Of a stretch of 64,000 nucleotides of DNA, positions 49,001 through 63,090 are shown in pieces. Source of the DNA: Fragum whitleyi. Its lineage: Eukaryota > Mollusca > Bivalvia > Cardiida > Cardiidae. Numbering within the stretch: position 1 is the stretch's first letter; the number at the start of each line of letters is the position of its first letter. The DNA lies in NCBI GenBank assembly GCA_948146395.1, contig OX411556.1, forward strand, positions 1,364,001-1,428,000, given 5' to 3'. Position numbers and translations under genes: made by a program. The notes beneath the pieces are model-generated. The model saw only the letters and a program-made list of their open reading frames with translations, did not search any database and was not told the DNA's origin.

Positions 49001-52000
49001 AATTATTTAATCCTGATTTAATGTTAAATATTTTGGGTACCCATTTTTCGATCGACTGATGCGCCCATGCATTCATACCAACATCGTCCCAAACACTCGC
49101 GTTCGCTAGCTATGCATGTGCGCTTCAAATTGACACCGGTTTCGATGCCGTCTGATGCATCCGTCTGTGCGTTTATGCAGCATCCCTGACCCCTTGTTAT
49201 TCGATTTAATAGTAATTATTTAATCCTGATTTAATGTTAGATATTTTGGGTACCCATTTTTCGATCGACTGATGCGCCCATGCATTCATACCAACATCGC
49301 CCCAAACACGCGCGTTCGCTAGCTATGCATGTGCGCTTCAAATTGACACCGGTTTCAATGCCGTCTGATGCATCCGTCTGTGCGTTTATGCAGCATCCCT
49401 GACCCCTTGTTATTCGATTTAATAGTAATTACTTAATCCTGATTTAATGTTAAATATTTTGGGTACCCATTTTTCGATCGACTGATGCGCCCATGCATTC
49501 ATACCCACATCGTCCCAAACACGCGCGTTCACTAGCTATGCATGTGCGCTTCAAATTGACACCGGTTTCGATGCCGTCTGATGCATCCGTCTGTGCGTTT
49601 ATGCAGCATCCCTGACCCCTTGTTATTCGATTTAATAGTAATTATTTAATCCTGATTTAATGTTAAATATTTTGGGTACCCATTTTTCGATCGACTGATG
49701 CGCCCATGCATTCATACCAACATCGCCCCAAACACGCGCGTTCGCTAGCTATGCATGTGCGCTTCAAATTGACACCGGTTTCAATGCCGTCTGATGCATC
49801 CGTCTGTGCGTTTATGCAGCATCCCTGACCCCTTGTTATTCGATTTAATAGTAATTATTTAATCTTGATTTAATGTTAAATATTTTGGGTACCCATTTTT
49901 CGATCGACTGATGCGCCCATGCATTCATACCCACATCGACCCAAACACTCGCGTTCGCTAGCTATGCATATGCGCTTCAAATTGACACCGGTTTCGATGC
50001 CGTCTGATGCATCCGTCTGTGCGTTTATGCAGCATCCCTGACCCCTTGTTATTCGATTTAATAGTAATTATTTAATCCTGATTTAATGTTAAATATTTTG
50101 GTACCCATTTTTCGATCGACTGATGCGCCCATGCATTCATACCCACATCGTCCCGAACACGCGCGTTCGCTAGCTATGCATGTGCGCTTCAAATTGACAC
50201 CGGTTTCGATGCCGTCTGATGCATCCGTCTGTGCGTTTATGCAGCATCCCTGACCCCTTGTTATTCGATTTAATAGTAATTATTTAATCCTGATTTAATG
50301 TTAAATATTTTGGGTACCCATTTTTCGATCGACTGATGCGCCCATGCATTCATACCCACATCGCCCCAAAGACGCGCGTTCGCTAGCTATGCATGTGCGC
50401 TTCAAATTGACACCGGTTTCGATGCCGTCTGATGCATCCGTCTGTGCGTTTATGCAGCATCCCTGACCCCTTGTTATTCGATTTAATAGTAATTATTTAA
50501 TCCTGATTTAATGTTAAATATTTTGGGTACCTATTTTTCGATCGACTGATGCGCCCATGCATTCATACCCACATCGTCCCAAACACTCGCGTTCGCTAGC
50601 TATGCATGTGCGCTTCAAATTGACACCGGTTTCGATGCCGTCTGATGCATCCGTATGTGCGTTTATGCAGCATCCCTGACCCCTTTTTATTCGATTTAAT
50701 AGTAATTATTTAATCCTGATTTAATGTTAAATATTTTGGGTACCCTTTTTTCGATCGACTGATGCGCCCATGCATTCATACCCACATCGTCCCAAACACT
50801 CGCGTTCGCTAGCTATGCATGTGCGCTTCAAATTGACACCGGTTTCGATGCCGTTTGATGCATCCGTCTGTGCGTTTATGCAGCATCCCTGACCCCTTGT
50901 TATTCGATTTAATAGTAATTATTTAATCCTGATTTAATGTTAAATATTTTGGGTACCCATTTTTCGATCGACTGATGCGCCCATGCATTCATACCCACAT
51001 CGCCCCAAATACGCGCGTTCGCTAGCTATGCATGTGCGCTTCAAATTGACACCGGTTTCGATGCCGTCTGATGCATCCGTCTGTGCGTTTATGCAGCATC
51101 CCTGACCCCTTGTTATTCGATTTAATAGTAATTATTTAATCCTGATTTAATGTTAAATATTTTTGGTACCCATTTTTCGATCGACTGATGCGCCCATGCA
51201 TTCATACCCACATCGTCCCAAACACGCGCGTTCGCTAGCTATGCATGTGCGCTTCAAATTGACACCGGTTTCGATGCCGTCTGATGCATCCGTCTGTGCG
51301 TTTATGCAGCATCCCTGACCCCTTGTTATTCGATTTAATAGTAATTATTTAATCCTGATTTAATGTTAAATATTTTGGGTACCCATTTTTCGATCGACTG
51401 ATGCGCCCATGCATTCATACCCACATCGTCCCAAACACTCGCGTTCGCTAGCTATGCATGTGCGCTTCAAAATGACACCGGTTTCGATGCCGTCTGATGC
51501 ATCCGTCTGTGCGTTTATGCAGCATCCCTGACCCCTTGTTATTCGATTTAATAGTAATTATTTAATCCTGATTTAATGTTAAATATTTTGGGTACCCATT
51601 TTTCGATCGACTGATGCGCCCATGCATTCATACCAACATCGTCCCAAACACTCGCGTTCGCTAGCTATGCATGTGCGCTTCAAATTGACACCGGTTTCGA
51701 TGCCGTCTGATGCATCCGTCTGTGCGTTTATGCAGCATCCCTGACCCCTTGTTATTCGATTTAATAGTAATTATTTAATCCTGATTTAATGTTAGATATT
51801 TTGGGTACCCATTTTTCGATCGACTGATGCGCCCATGCATTCATACCAACATCGCCCCAAACACGCGCGTTCGCTAGCTATGCATGTGCGCTTCAAATTG
51901 ACACCGGTTTCAATGCCGTCTGATGCATCCGTCTGTGCGTTTATGCAGCATCCCTGACCCCTTGTTATTCGATTTAATAGTAATTATTTAATCCTGATTT

Positions 52001-52200
52001 AATGTTAAATATTTTGGGTACCCATTTTTCGATCGACTGATGCGCCCATGCATTCATACCCACATCGACCCAAACACTCGCGTTCGCTAGCTATGCATGT
52101 GCGCTTCAAATTGACACCGGTTTCGATGCCGTCTGATGCATCCGTCTGTGCGTTTATACAGCATCCCTGACCCCTTGTTATTCGATTAAATAGTAATTAT
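46000..52200. repeat. CCAACATCG-rich domain with 12-monomer echo
   Basis: CATACCAACATCG first appears at 46,305 and recurs in this stretch near 47,795, 48,435, 49,075, 49,288, 49,715, 51,631 and 51,843. TTCAAAATGACACC occurs at 46,141, 48,911 and 51,466. GTTAGATATT (49,236 and 51,791) and TTTCAATGCC (49,353 and 51,908) share the 2,555-bp offset, which is 12 monomers less a 1-bp deletion at 50,100. A 1-bp insertion (TTCAAAATTGAC) lies at 48,697. Confidence 0.78.
47090..47960. repeat. GTGGGC-CTCCCCAAACATG block, copy 1
   Basis: GATTAAATGTT (47,097), GGTACCTAT (47,119), ATGTGGGCTTC (47,199), TATGTAGC (47,255), TCTCCCCAAACATG (47,379) and GCATACCTG (47,900) recur at +5,752 bp (27 monomers plus 1 bp) at 52.85-53.66 kb. 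The middle of the set also returns near 63.1-63.4 kb. Confidence 0.75.
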
Positions 52201-55200
52201 TTAAACCCTGATTTAATGTTAAATATTTTGGGTACCCATTTTTCGACCGACTGATGCGCCCATGCATTCATACCCACATCGTCCCAAACACTCGCGTTCG
52301 CTAGCTATGCATGTGCGCTTCAAATTGACACCGGTTTCGATGCCGTCTGATGCATCCGTCTGTGCGTTTATGCAGCATCCCTGACCCCTTGTTATTCGAT
52401 TTAATAGTAATTATTTAATCCTGATTTAATGTTAAATATTTTGGGTACCAATTTTTCGATCGACTGATGCGCCCATGCATTCATACCCACATCGTCCCAA
52501 ACACGCACGTTTGCTAGCTATGCATGTGTGCTTCAAATTGACACCGGTTTCGATGCCGTCTGATGCATCCGTCTGTGCGTTTATGCAGCATCCCTGACCC
52601 CTTGTTATTCGATTTAATAGTAATTATTTAATCCTGATTTAATGTTAAATATTTTGGGTACCCATTTTTCGATCGACTGATGCGCCCATGCATTCATACC
52701 CATATCGCCCCAAACACGCGCGTTCGCTAGCTATGCATGTGCGCTTCAAATTGACACCTGTTTCGATGCCGTCTGATGCATCCGTCTGTGCGTTAATGCA
52801 GCATCCCTGACCCCTTGTTATTCGATTTAATAGTAATTATTTAATCCTGATTAAATGTTAAATATTTTGGGTACCTATTTTTCGATCGACTGATGCGCCC
52901 ATGCATTCATACCCACATCGTCCCAAACACTCGCGTTCGCTAGCTATGCATGTGGGCTTCAAATTGACACCGGTTTCGATGCCGTCTGATGCATCCGTCT
53001 GTGCGTTTATGTAGCATCCCTGACCCCTTGTTATTCGATTTAATAGTAATTATTTAATCCTGATTTAATGTTAAATATTTTGGGTACCCATTTTTCGATC
53101 GACTGATGCGCCCATGCATTCATACCCACATCTCCCCAAACATGCGCGTTCGCTAGCTATGCATGTGCGCTTCAAATTGACACCGGTTTCGATGCCGTCT
53201 GATGCATCCGTCTGTGCGTTTATGCAGCATCCCTGACCCCTTGTTATTCGATTTAATAGTAATTATTTAATCCTGATTTAATGTTAAATATTTTAGGTAC
53301 CCATTTTTCGATCGACTGATGCGCCCATGCATTCATACCCACATCGTCCCAAACACTCGCGTTCGCTAGCTATGCATGTGCGCTTCAAATTGACACCGGT
53401 TTCGATGCCGTCTGATGCATCCGTCTGTGCGTTTATGCAGCATCCCTGACCCCTTGTTATTCGATTTAATAGTAAATATTTAATCCTGATTTAATGTTAA
53501 ATATTTTGGGTACCCATTTTTCGATCGACTGATGCGCCCATGCATTCATACCAACATCGTCCCAAACACTCGCCTTCGCTAGCTATGCATGTGCGCTTCA
53601 AATTGACACCGGTTTCGATGCCGTCTGATGCATCCGTCTGTGCGTTTATGCAGCATACCTGACCCCTTGTTATTCGATTTAATAGTAATTACTTAATCCT
53701 GATTTAATGTTAAATATTTTGGGTACCCATTTTTCGATCGACTGATGCGCCCATGCATTCATACCCACATCGTCCCAAACACGCGCGTTCACTAGCTATG
53801 CATGTGCGCTTCAAATTGACACCGGTTTCGATGCCGTCTGATGCATCCGTCTGTGCGTTTATGCAGCATCCCTGACCCCTTGTTATTCGATTTAATAGTA
53901 ATTATTTAATCCTGATTTAATGTTAAATATTTTGGGTACCCATTTTTCGATCGACTGATGCGCCCATGCATTCATACCAACATCGCCCCAAACACGCGCG
54001 TTCGCTAGCTATGCATGTGCGCTTCAAATTGACACCGGTTTCAATGCCGTCTGATGCATCCGTCTGTGCGTTTATGCAGCATCCCTGACCCCTTGTTATT
54101 CGATTTAATAGTAATTATTTAATCCTGATTTAATGTTAAATATTTTGGGTACCCATTTTTCGATCGACTGATGCGCCCATGCATTCATACCCACATCGAC
54201 CCAAACACTCGCGTTCGCTAGCTATGCATATGCGCTTCAAATTGACACCGGTTTCGATGCCGTCTGATGCATCCGTCTGTGCGTTTATGCAGCATCCCTG
54301 ACCCCTTGTTATTCGATTTAATAGTAATTATTTAATCCTGATTTAATGTTAAATATTTTGGGTACCCAATTTTCGATCGACTGATGCGCCCATGCATTCA
54401 TACCCACATCGTCCCAAATACGCGCGTTTGCTAGCTATGCATGTGCGCTTCAAATTGACACCGGTTTCGATGCCGTCTGATGCATCCGTCTGTGCGTTTA
54501 TGCAGCATCCCTGACCCCTTGTTATTCGATTTAATAGTAATTATTTAATCCTGATTTAATGTTAAATATTTTGGGTACCCATTTTTCGATCGACTGATGC
54601 GCCCATGCATTCATACACACATCGCCCCAAAGACGCGCGTTCGCTAGCTATGCATGTGCGCTTCAAATTGACACCGGTTTCGATGCCGTCTGATGCATCC
54701 GTCTGTGCGTTTATGCAGCATCCCTGACCCCTTGTTATTCGATTTAATAGTAATTATTTAATCCTGATTTAATGTTAAATATTTTGGGTACCCATTTTTC
54801 GATCGACTGATGCGCCCATGCATTCATACCCACATCGCCCCAAACACGCGCGTTCGCTAGCTATACATGTGCGCTTCAAATTGACACCGGTTTCGATGCC
54901 GTCTGATGCATCCGTCTGTGCGTTTATGTAGCATCCCTGACCCCTTGTTATTCGATTTAATAGTAATTATTTAATCCTGATTTAATGTTAAATGTTTTGG
55001 GTACCCATTTTTCGATCGACTGATGCGCCCATGCATTCATACCCACATCGTCCCAAACACTCGCGTTCGCTAGCTATGCATGTGCGCTTCAAATTGACAC
55101 CGGTTTCGATGCCGTCTGATGCATCCGTCTGTGCGTTTATGCAGCATCCCTGACCCCTTGTTATTCGATTTAATAGTAATTATTTAATCCTGATTTAATG
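52200..55200. repeat. GTGGGC-CTCCCCAAACATG block, copy 2, and flanking monomers
   Basis: The block of 47.1-47.9 kb is repeated, with GTGGGC at 52,952, CTCCCCAAACATG at 53,131 and GCATACCTG at 53,653. A 1-bp insertion (TTTAAACCCTG, 52,200) accounts for the odd base in the offset. AATTACTTAATCC (53,688), CCAACATCGCCCC (53,978) and GCATATGCGC (54,226) follow, matching 49.4-50.0 kb at 4,260 bp (20 monomers) and 57.7-58.3 kb at 4,047 bp (19 monomers). Confidence 0.75.
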
Positions 55201-55620
55201 TTAAATATTTTGGGTACCCATTTTTCGATCGACTGATGCGCCCATGCATTCATACCCACATCGCCCCAAACACGCGCGTTCGCTAGCTATGCAAGTGCGC
55301 TTCAAATTGACACCGGTTTCGATGCCGTCTGATGCATCCGTCTGTGCGTTTATGCAGCATCCCTGACCCCTTGTTATTCGATTTAATAGTAATTATTTAA
55401 TCCTGATTTAATGTTAAATATTTTGGGTACCCATTTTTCGATCGACTGATGCGCCCATGCATTCATACCCACATCGCCCCAAACACGCGCGTTCGCTAGC
55501 TATGCAAGTGCGCTTCAAATTGACACCGGTTTCGATGCCGTCTGATGCATCCGTCTGTGCGTTTATGCAGCATCCCTGACCCCTTGTTATTCGATTTAAT
55601 AGTAATTATTTAATCCTGAT
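55200..55620. repeat. Two adjacent identical GCAAGTGCG monomers
   Basis: TATGCAAGTGCG, in place of TATGCATGTGCG, occurs at 55,288 and 55,501, exactly one monomer apart and seen nowhere else by me. Both units also share the GCCCCAAACACGCG haplotype. This is the simplest unequal-exchange product in the window. Confidence 0.8.
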
Positions 55621-56685
55621 TTAATGTTAAATATTTTAGGTACCCATTTTTCGATCGACTGATGCGCCCATGCATTCATACCCACATCGTCCCAAACACT
55701 CGCGTTCGCTAGCTATGCATGTGCGCTTCAAATTGACACCGGTTTCGATGCCGTCTGATGCATCCGTCTGTGCGTTGATGCAGCATCCCTGACCCCTTGT
55801 TATTCGATTTAATAGTAATTATTTAATCCTGATTTATTGTTAAATATTTTGGGTACCCATTTTTCGATCGACTGATGCGCCCATGCATTCATACCCACAT
55901 CGTCCCAAACACTCGCGTTCGCTAGCTATGCATGTGGGCTTCAAATTGACACCGGTTTCGATGCCGTCTGATGCATCCGTCTGTGCGTTTATGTAGCATC
56001 CCTGACCCCTTGTTATTCGATTTAATAGTAATTATTTAATCCTGATTTAATGTTAAATATTTTGGGTACCCATTTTTCGATCGACTGATGCGCCCATGCA
56101 TTCATACCCACATCGTCCCAAACACTCGCGTTCTCTAGCTATGCATGTGCGCTTCAAATTGACACGAGTTTCGATGCCGTCTGATGCATCCGTCTGTGCG
56201 TTTATGCAGCATCCCTGACCCCTTGTTATTCGATTTAATAGTAATTATTTAATCCTGATTTAATGTTAAATATTTTGGGTACCTATTTTTCGATCGACTG
56301 ATGCGCCCATGCATTCATACCCACTTCGTCCCAAACACTCGCGTTCGCTAGCTATGCATGTGCGCTTCAAATTGACACCGGTTTCGATGCCGTCTGATGC
56401 ATCCGTCTGTGCGTTTATGCAGCATCCCTGACCCCTTGTTATTCTATTTAATAGTAATTATTTAATCCTGATTTAATGTTAAATATTTTGGGTACCCATT
56501 TTTCGATCGACTGATGCGCCCATGCATTCATACCAACATCGTCCCAAACACTCGCGTTCGCTAGCTATGCATGTGCGCTTCAAATTGACACCGGTTTCGA
56601 GGCCGTCTGATGCATCCGTCTGTGCGTTTATGCAGCATCCCTGACCCCTTGTTATTCGATTTAATAGTAATTATTTAATCCTGAT
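55620..56685. repeat. 5-monomer tandem duplication (1,065 bp), copy 1
   Basis: TTTTAGGTACC (55,635), GCGTTGATGC (55,773), GATTTATTGTT (55,831), GTGGGC (55,934), TTCTCTAGC (56,131), GACACGAGTTTC (56,161), GGTACCTAT (56,278), CACTTCGTCC (56,321), TTCTATTTAAT (56,442) and TCGAGGCCG (56,598) all recur at +1,065 bp. Confidence 0.88.
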
Positions 56686-57750
56686 TTAATGTTAAATATT
56701 TTAGGTACCCATTTTTCGATCGACTGATGCGCCCATGCATTCATACCCACATCGTCCCAAACACTCGCGTTCGCTAGCTATGCATGTGCGCTTCAAATTG
56801 ACACCGGTTTCGATGCCGTCTGATGCATCCGTCTGTGCGTTGATGCAGCATCCCTGACCCCTTGTTATTCGATTTAATAGTAATTATTTAATCCTGATTT
56901 ATTGTTAAATATTTTGGGTACCCATTTTTCGATCGACTGATGCGCCCATGCATTCATACCCACATCGTTCCAAACACTCGCGTTCGCTAGCTATGCATGT
57001 GGGCTTCAAATTGACACCGGTTTCGATGCCGTCTGATGCATCCGTCTGTGCGTTTATGTAGCATCCCTGACCCCTTGTTATTCGATTTAATAGTAATTAT
57101 TTAATCCTGATTTAATGTTAAATATTTTGGGTACCCATTTTTCGATCGACTGATGCGCCCATGCATTCATACCCACATCGTCCCAAACACTCGCGTTCTC
57201 TAGCTATGCATGTGCGCTTCAAATTGACACGAGTTTCGATGCCGTCTGATGCATCCGTCTGTGCGTTTATGCAGCATCCCTGACCCCTTGTTATTCGATT
57301 TAATAGTAATTATTTAATCCTGATTTAATGTTAAATATTTTGGGTACCTATTTTTCGATCGACTGATGCGCCCATGCATTCATACCCACTTCGTCCCAAA
57401 CACTCGCGTTCGCTAGCTATGCATGTGCGCTTCAAATTGACACCGGTTTCGATGCCGTCTGATGCATCCGTCTGTGCGTTTATGCAGCATCCCTGACCCC
57501 TTGTTATTCTATTTAATAGTAATTATTTAATCCTGATTTAATGTTAAATATTTTGGGTACCCATTTTTCGATCGACTGATGCGCCCATGCATTCATACCA
57601 ACATCGTCCCAAACACTCGCGTTCGCTAGCTATGCATGTGCGCTTCAAATTGACACCGGTTTCGAGGCCGTCTGATGCATCCGTCTGTGCGTTTATGCAG
57701 CATACCTGACCCCTTGTTATTCGATTTAATAGTAATTACTTAATCCTGAT
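56686..57750. repeat. 5-monomer tandem duplication (1,065 bp), copy 2
   Basis: This is the twin of 55,620-56,685: TTTTAGGTACC at 56,700, GATTTATTGTT at 56,896, GTGGGC at 56,999, GACACGAGTTTC at 57,226 and TCGAGGCCG at 57,663. Apart from ATCGTTCC (56,965) I see almost no difference. It leads into a GCATACCTG unit (57,700) instead of the normal monomer that follows copy 1. Confidence 0.88.
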
Positions 57751-60535
57751 TTAATGTTAAATATTTTGGGTACCCATTTTTCGATCGACTGATGCGCCCA
57801 TGCATTCATACCCACATCGTCCCAAACACGCGCGTTCACTAGCTATGCATGTGCGCTTCAAATTGACACCGGTTTCGATGCCGTCTGATGCATCCGTCTG
57901 TGCGTTTATGCAGCATCCCTGACCCCTTGTTATTCGATTTAATAGTAATTATTTAATCCTGATTTAATGTTAAATATTTTGGGTACCCATTTTTCGATCG
58001 ACTGATGCGCCCATGCATTCATACCAACATCGCCCCAAACACGCGCGTTCGCTAGCTATGCATGTGCGCTTCAAATTGACACCGGTTTCAATGCCGTCTG
58101 ATGCATCCGTCTGTGCGTTTATGCAGCATCCCTGACCCCTTGTTATTCGATTTAATAGTAATTATTTAATCCTGATTTAATGTTAAATATTTTGGGTACC
58201 CATTTTTCGATCGACTGATGCGCCCATGCATTCATACCCACATCGACCCAAACACTCGCGTTCGCTAGCTATGCATATGCGCTTCAAATTGACACCGGTT
58301 TCGATGCCGTCTGATGCATCCGTCTGTGCGTTTATGCAGCATCCCTGACCCCTTGTTATTCGATTTAATAGTAATTATTTAATCCTGATTTAATGTTAAA
58401 TATTTTGGGTACCCATTTTTCGATCGACTGATGCGCCCATGCATTCATACCCACATCGTCCCGAACACGCGCGTTCGCTAGCTATGCATGTGCGCTTCAA
58501 ATTGACACCGGTTTCGATGCCGTCTGATGCATCCGTCTGTGCGTTTATGCAGCATCCCTGACCCCTTGTTATTCGATTTAATAGTAATTATTTAATCCTG
58601 ATTTAATGTTAAATATTTTGGGTACCCAGTTTTCGATCGACTGATGCGCCCATGCATTCATACCCACATCGTCCCAAACACGCGCGTTTGCTAGCTATGC
58701 ATGTGCGCTTCAAATTGACACCGGTTTCGATGCCGTCTGATGCATCCGTCTGTGCGTTTATGCAGCATCCCTGACCCCTTGTTATTCGATTTAATAGTAA
58801 TTATTTAATCCTGATTTAATGTTAAATATTTTGGGTACCCATTTTTCGATCGACTGATGCGCCCATGCATTCATACCCACATCGACCCAAAGACGCGCGT
58901 TCGCTAGCTATGCATGTGCGCTTCAAATTGACACCGGTTTCGATGCCGTCTGATGCATCCGTCTGTGCGTTTATGCAGCATCCCTGACCCCTTGTTATTC
59001 GATTTAATAGTAATTATTTAATCCTGATTTATAGTTAAATATTTTGGGTACCTATTTTTCGATCGGCTGATGCGCCCATGAATTCATACCCACATCGTCC
59101 CAAACACTCGCGTTCGCTAGCTATGCATGTGGGCTTCAAATTGACACCGGTTTCGATGCCGTCTGATGCATCCGTCTGTGCGTTTATGTAGCATCCCTGA
59201 CCCCTTGTTATTCGATTTAATAGTAATTATTTAATCCTGATTTAATGTTAAATATTTTGGGTACCCATTTTTCGATCGACTGATGCGCCCATGCATTCAT
59301 ACCCACATCGTCCCAAACACTCGCGTTCGCTAGCTATGCATGTGCGCTTCAAATTGACACCGGTTTCGATGCCGTCTGATGCATCCGTCTGTGCGTTTAT
59401 GCAGCATCTCTGACCCCTTGTTATTCGATTTAATAGTAATTATTTAATCCTGATTTAATGTTAAATATTTTGGGTACCTATTTTTCGATCGACTGATGCG
59501 CCCATGCATTCATACCCACATCGTCCCAAACACGCGCGTTCATTAGCTATGCATGTGCGCTTCAAATTGACACCGGTTTCGATGCCGTCTGATGCATCCG
59601 TCTGTGCGTTTATGCAGCATCCCTGACCCCTTGTTATTCGATTTAATAGTAATTATTTAATCCTGATTTAATGTTAAATATTTTGGGTACCCATTTTTCG
59701 ATCGACTGATGCGCCCATGCATTCATACCCACATCGCCCCAAACACGCGCGTTCGCTAGCTATGCATGTGCGCTTCAAATTGACACCGGTTTCGATGCCG
59801 TCTGATGCATCCGTCTGTGCGTTTATGCAGCATCCCTGACCCCTTGTTATTCGATTTAATAGTAATTATTTAATCCTGATTTAATGTTAAATATTTTGGG
59901 TACCCATTTTTCGATCGACTGATGCGCCCATGCATTCATACCCACATCGTCCCAAACACTCGCGTTCGCTAGCTATGCATGTGCGCTTCAAATTGACACC
60001 GGTTTCGATGCCGTCTGATGCATCCGTCTGTGCGTTTATGCAGCATCCCTGACCCCTTGTTATTCGATTTAATAGTAATTATTTAATCCTGATTTATTGT
60101 TAAATATTTTGGGTACCCATTTTTCGATCGACTGATGCGCCCATGCATTCATACCCACATCGTCCCAAACACTCGCGTTCGCTAGCTATGCATGTGGGCT
60201 TCAAATTGACACCGGTTTCGATGCCGTCTGATGCATCCGTCTGTGCGTTTATGTAGCATCCCTGACCCCTTGTTATTCGATTTAATAGTAATTATTTAAT
60301 CCTGATTTAATGTTAAATATTTTGGGTACCCATTTTTCGATCGACTGATGCGCCCATGCATTCATACCCACATCGTCCCAAACACTCGCGTTCTCTAGCT
60401 ATGCATGTGCGCTTCAAATTGACACGAGTTTCGATGCCGTCTGATGCATCCGTCTGTGCGTTTATGCAGCATCCCTGACCCCTTGTTATTCGATTTAATA
60501 GTAATTATTTAATCCTGATTTAATGTTAAATATTT
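57750..60535. repeat. 12-monomer tandem duplication (2,556 bp), copy 1
   Basis: From about 57,980 the markers CCAACATCGCCCC (58,024), GCATATGCGC (58,273), GTCCCGAACACG (58,459), CCCAGTTTTCG (58,625), CGACCCAAAGACG (58,883), GATTTATAGTT (59,027), TCGGCTGATGC (59,063), GTGGGC (59,129), CAGCATCTC (59,402), TTCATTAGC (59,540), GATTTATTGTT (60,091) and GACACGAGTTTC (60,421) all recur at +2,556 bp. The first ~230 bp belong to the preceding unit. Confidence 0.88.
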
Positions 60536-63090
60536 TGGGTACCCATTTTTCGATCGACTGATGCGCCCATGCATTCATACCAACATCGCCCCAAACACGC
60601 GCGTTCGCTAGCTATGCATGTGCGCTTCAAATTGACACCGGTTTCAATGCCGTCTGATGCATCCGTCTGTGCGTTTATGCAGCATCCCTGACCCCTTGTT
60701 ATTCGATTTAATAGTAATTATTTAATCCTGATTTAATGTTAAATATTTTGGGTACCCATTTTTCGATCGACTGATGCGCCCATGCATTCATACCCACATC
60801 GACCCAAACACTCGCGTTCGCTAGCTATGCATATGCGCTTCAAATTGACACCGGTTTCGATGCCGTCTGATGCATCCGTCTGTGCGTTTATGCAGCATCC
60901 CTGACCCCTTGTTATTCGATTTAATAGTAATTATTTAATCCTGATTTAATGTTAAATATTTTGGGTACCCATTTTTCGATCGACTGATGCGCCCATGCAT
61001 TCATACCCACATCGTCCCGAACACGCGCGTTCGCTAGCTATGCATGTGCGCTTCAAATTGACACCGGTTTCGATGCCGTCTGATGCATCCGTCTGTGCGT
61101 TTATGCAGCATCCCTGACCCCTTGTTATTCGATTTAATAGTAATTATTTAATCCTGATTTAATGTTAAATATTTTGGGTACCCAGTTTTCGATCGACTGA
61201 TGCGCCCATGCATTCATACCCACATCGTCCCAAACACGCGCGTTTGCTAGCTATGCATGTGCGCTTCAAATTGACACCGGTTTCGATGCCGTCTGATGCA
61301 TCCGTCTGTGCGTTTATGCAGCATCCCTGACCCCTTGTTATTCGATTTAATAGTAATTATTTAATCCTGATTTAATGTTAAATATTTTGGGTACCCATTT
61401 TTCGATCGACTGATGCGCCCATGCATTCATACCCACATCGACCCAAAGACGCGCGTTCGCTAGCTATGCATGTGCGCTTCAAATTGACACCGGTTTCGAT
61501 GCCGTCTGATGCATCCGTCTGTGCGTTTATGCAGCATCCCTGACCCCTTGTTATTCGATTTAATAGTAATTATTTAATCCTGATTTATAGTTAAATATTT
61601 TGGGTACCTATTTTTCGATCGGCTGATGCGCCCATGAATTCATACCCACATCGTCCCAAACACTCGCGTTCGCTAGCTATGCATGTGGGCTTCAAATTGA
61701 CACCGGTTTCGATGCCGTCTGATGCATCCGTCTGTGCATTTATGTAGCATCCCTGACCCCTTGTTATTCGATTTAATAGTAATTATTTAATCCTGATTTA
61801 ATGTTAAATATTTTGGGTACCCATTTTTCGATCGACTGATGCGCCCATGCATTCATACCCACATCGTCCCAAACACTCGCGTTCGCTAGCTATGCATGTG
61901 CGCTTCAAATTGACACCGGTTTCGATGCCGTCTGATGCATCCGTCTGTGCGTTTATGCAGCATCTCTGACCCCTTGTTATTCGATTTAATAGTAATTATT
62001 TAATCCTGATTTAATGTTAAATATTTTGGGTACCTATTTTTCGATCGACTGATGCGCCCATGCATTCATACCCACATCGTCCCAAACACGCGCGTTCATT
62101 AGCTATGCATGTGCGCTTCAAATTGACACCGGTTTCGATGCCGTCTGATGCATCCGTCTGTGCGTTTATGCAGCATCCCTGACCCCTTGTTATTCGATTT
62201 AATAGTAATTATTTAATCCTGATTTAATGTTAAATATTTTGGGTACCCATTTTTCGATCGACTGATGCGCCCATGCATTCATACCCACATCGCCCCAAAC
62301 ACGCGCGTTCGCTAGCTATGCATGTGCGCTTCAAATTGACACCGGTTTCGATGCCGTCTGATGCATCCGTCTGTGCGTTTATGCAGCATCCCTGACCCCT
62401 TGTTATTCGATTTAATAGTAATTATTTAATCCTGATTTAATGTTAAATATTTTGGGTACCCATTTTTCGATCGACTGATGCGCCCATGCATTCATACCCA
62501 CATCGTCCCAAACACTCGCGTTCGCTAGCTATGCATGTGCGCTTCAAATTGACACCGGTTTCGATGCCGTCTGATGCATCCGTCTGTGCGTTTATGCAGC
62601 ATCCCTGACCCCTTGTTATTCGATTTAATAGTAATTATTTAATCCTGATTTATTGTTAAATATTTTGGGTACCCATTTTTCGATCGACTGATGCGCCCAT
62701 GCATTCATACCCACATCGTCCCAAACACTCGCGTTCGCTAGCTATGCATGTGGGCTTCAAATTGACACCGGTTTCGATGCCGTCTGATGCATCCGTCTGT
62801 GCGTTTATGTAGCATCCCTGACCCCTTGTTATTCGATTTAATAGTAATTATTTAATCCTGATTTAATGTTAAATATTTTGGGTACCCATTTTTCGATCGA
62901 CTGATGCGCCCATGCATTCATACCCACATCGTCCCAAACACTCGCGTTCTCTAGCTATGCATGTGCGCTTCAAATTGACACGAGTTTCGATGCCGTCTGA
63001 TGCATCCGTCTGTGCGTTTATGCAGCATCCCTGACCCCTTGTTATTCGATTTAATAGTAATTATTTAATCCTGATTTAATGTTAAATATT
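60536..63090. repeat. 12-monomer tandem duplication (2,556 bp), copy 2
   Basis: All markers of copy 1 recur in order, for example CCCAGTTTTCG at 61,181, GATTTATAGTT at 61,583, GATTTATTGTT at 62,647 and GACACGAGTTTC at 62,977. By eye the only clear change is GTGCATTTATG (61,735), where copy 1 has GTGCGTTTATG. The twins appear over 99% alike, so the event is recent or strongly homogenised. Confidence 0.88.
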
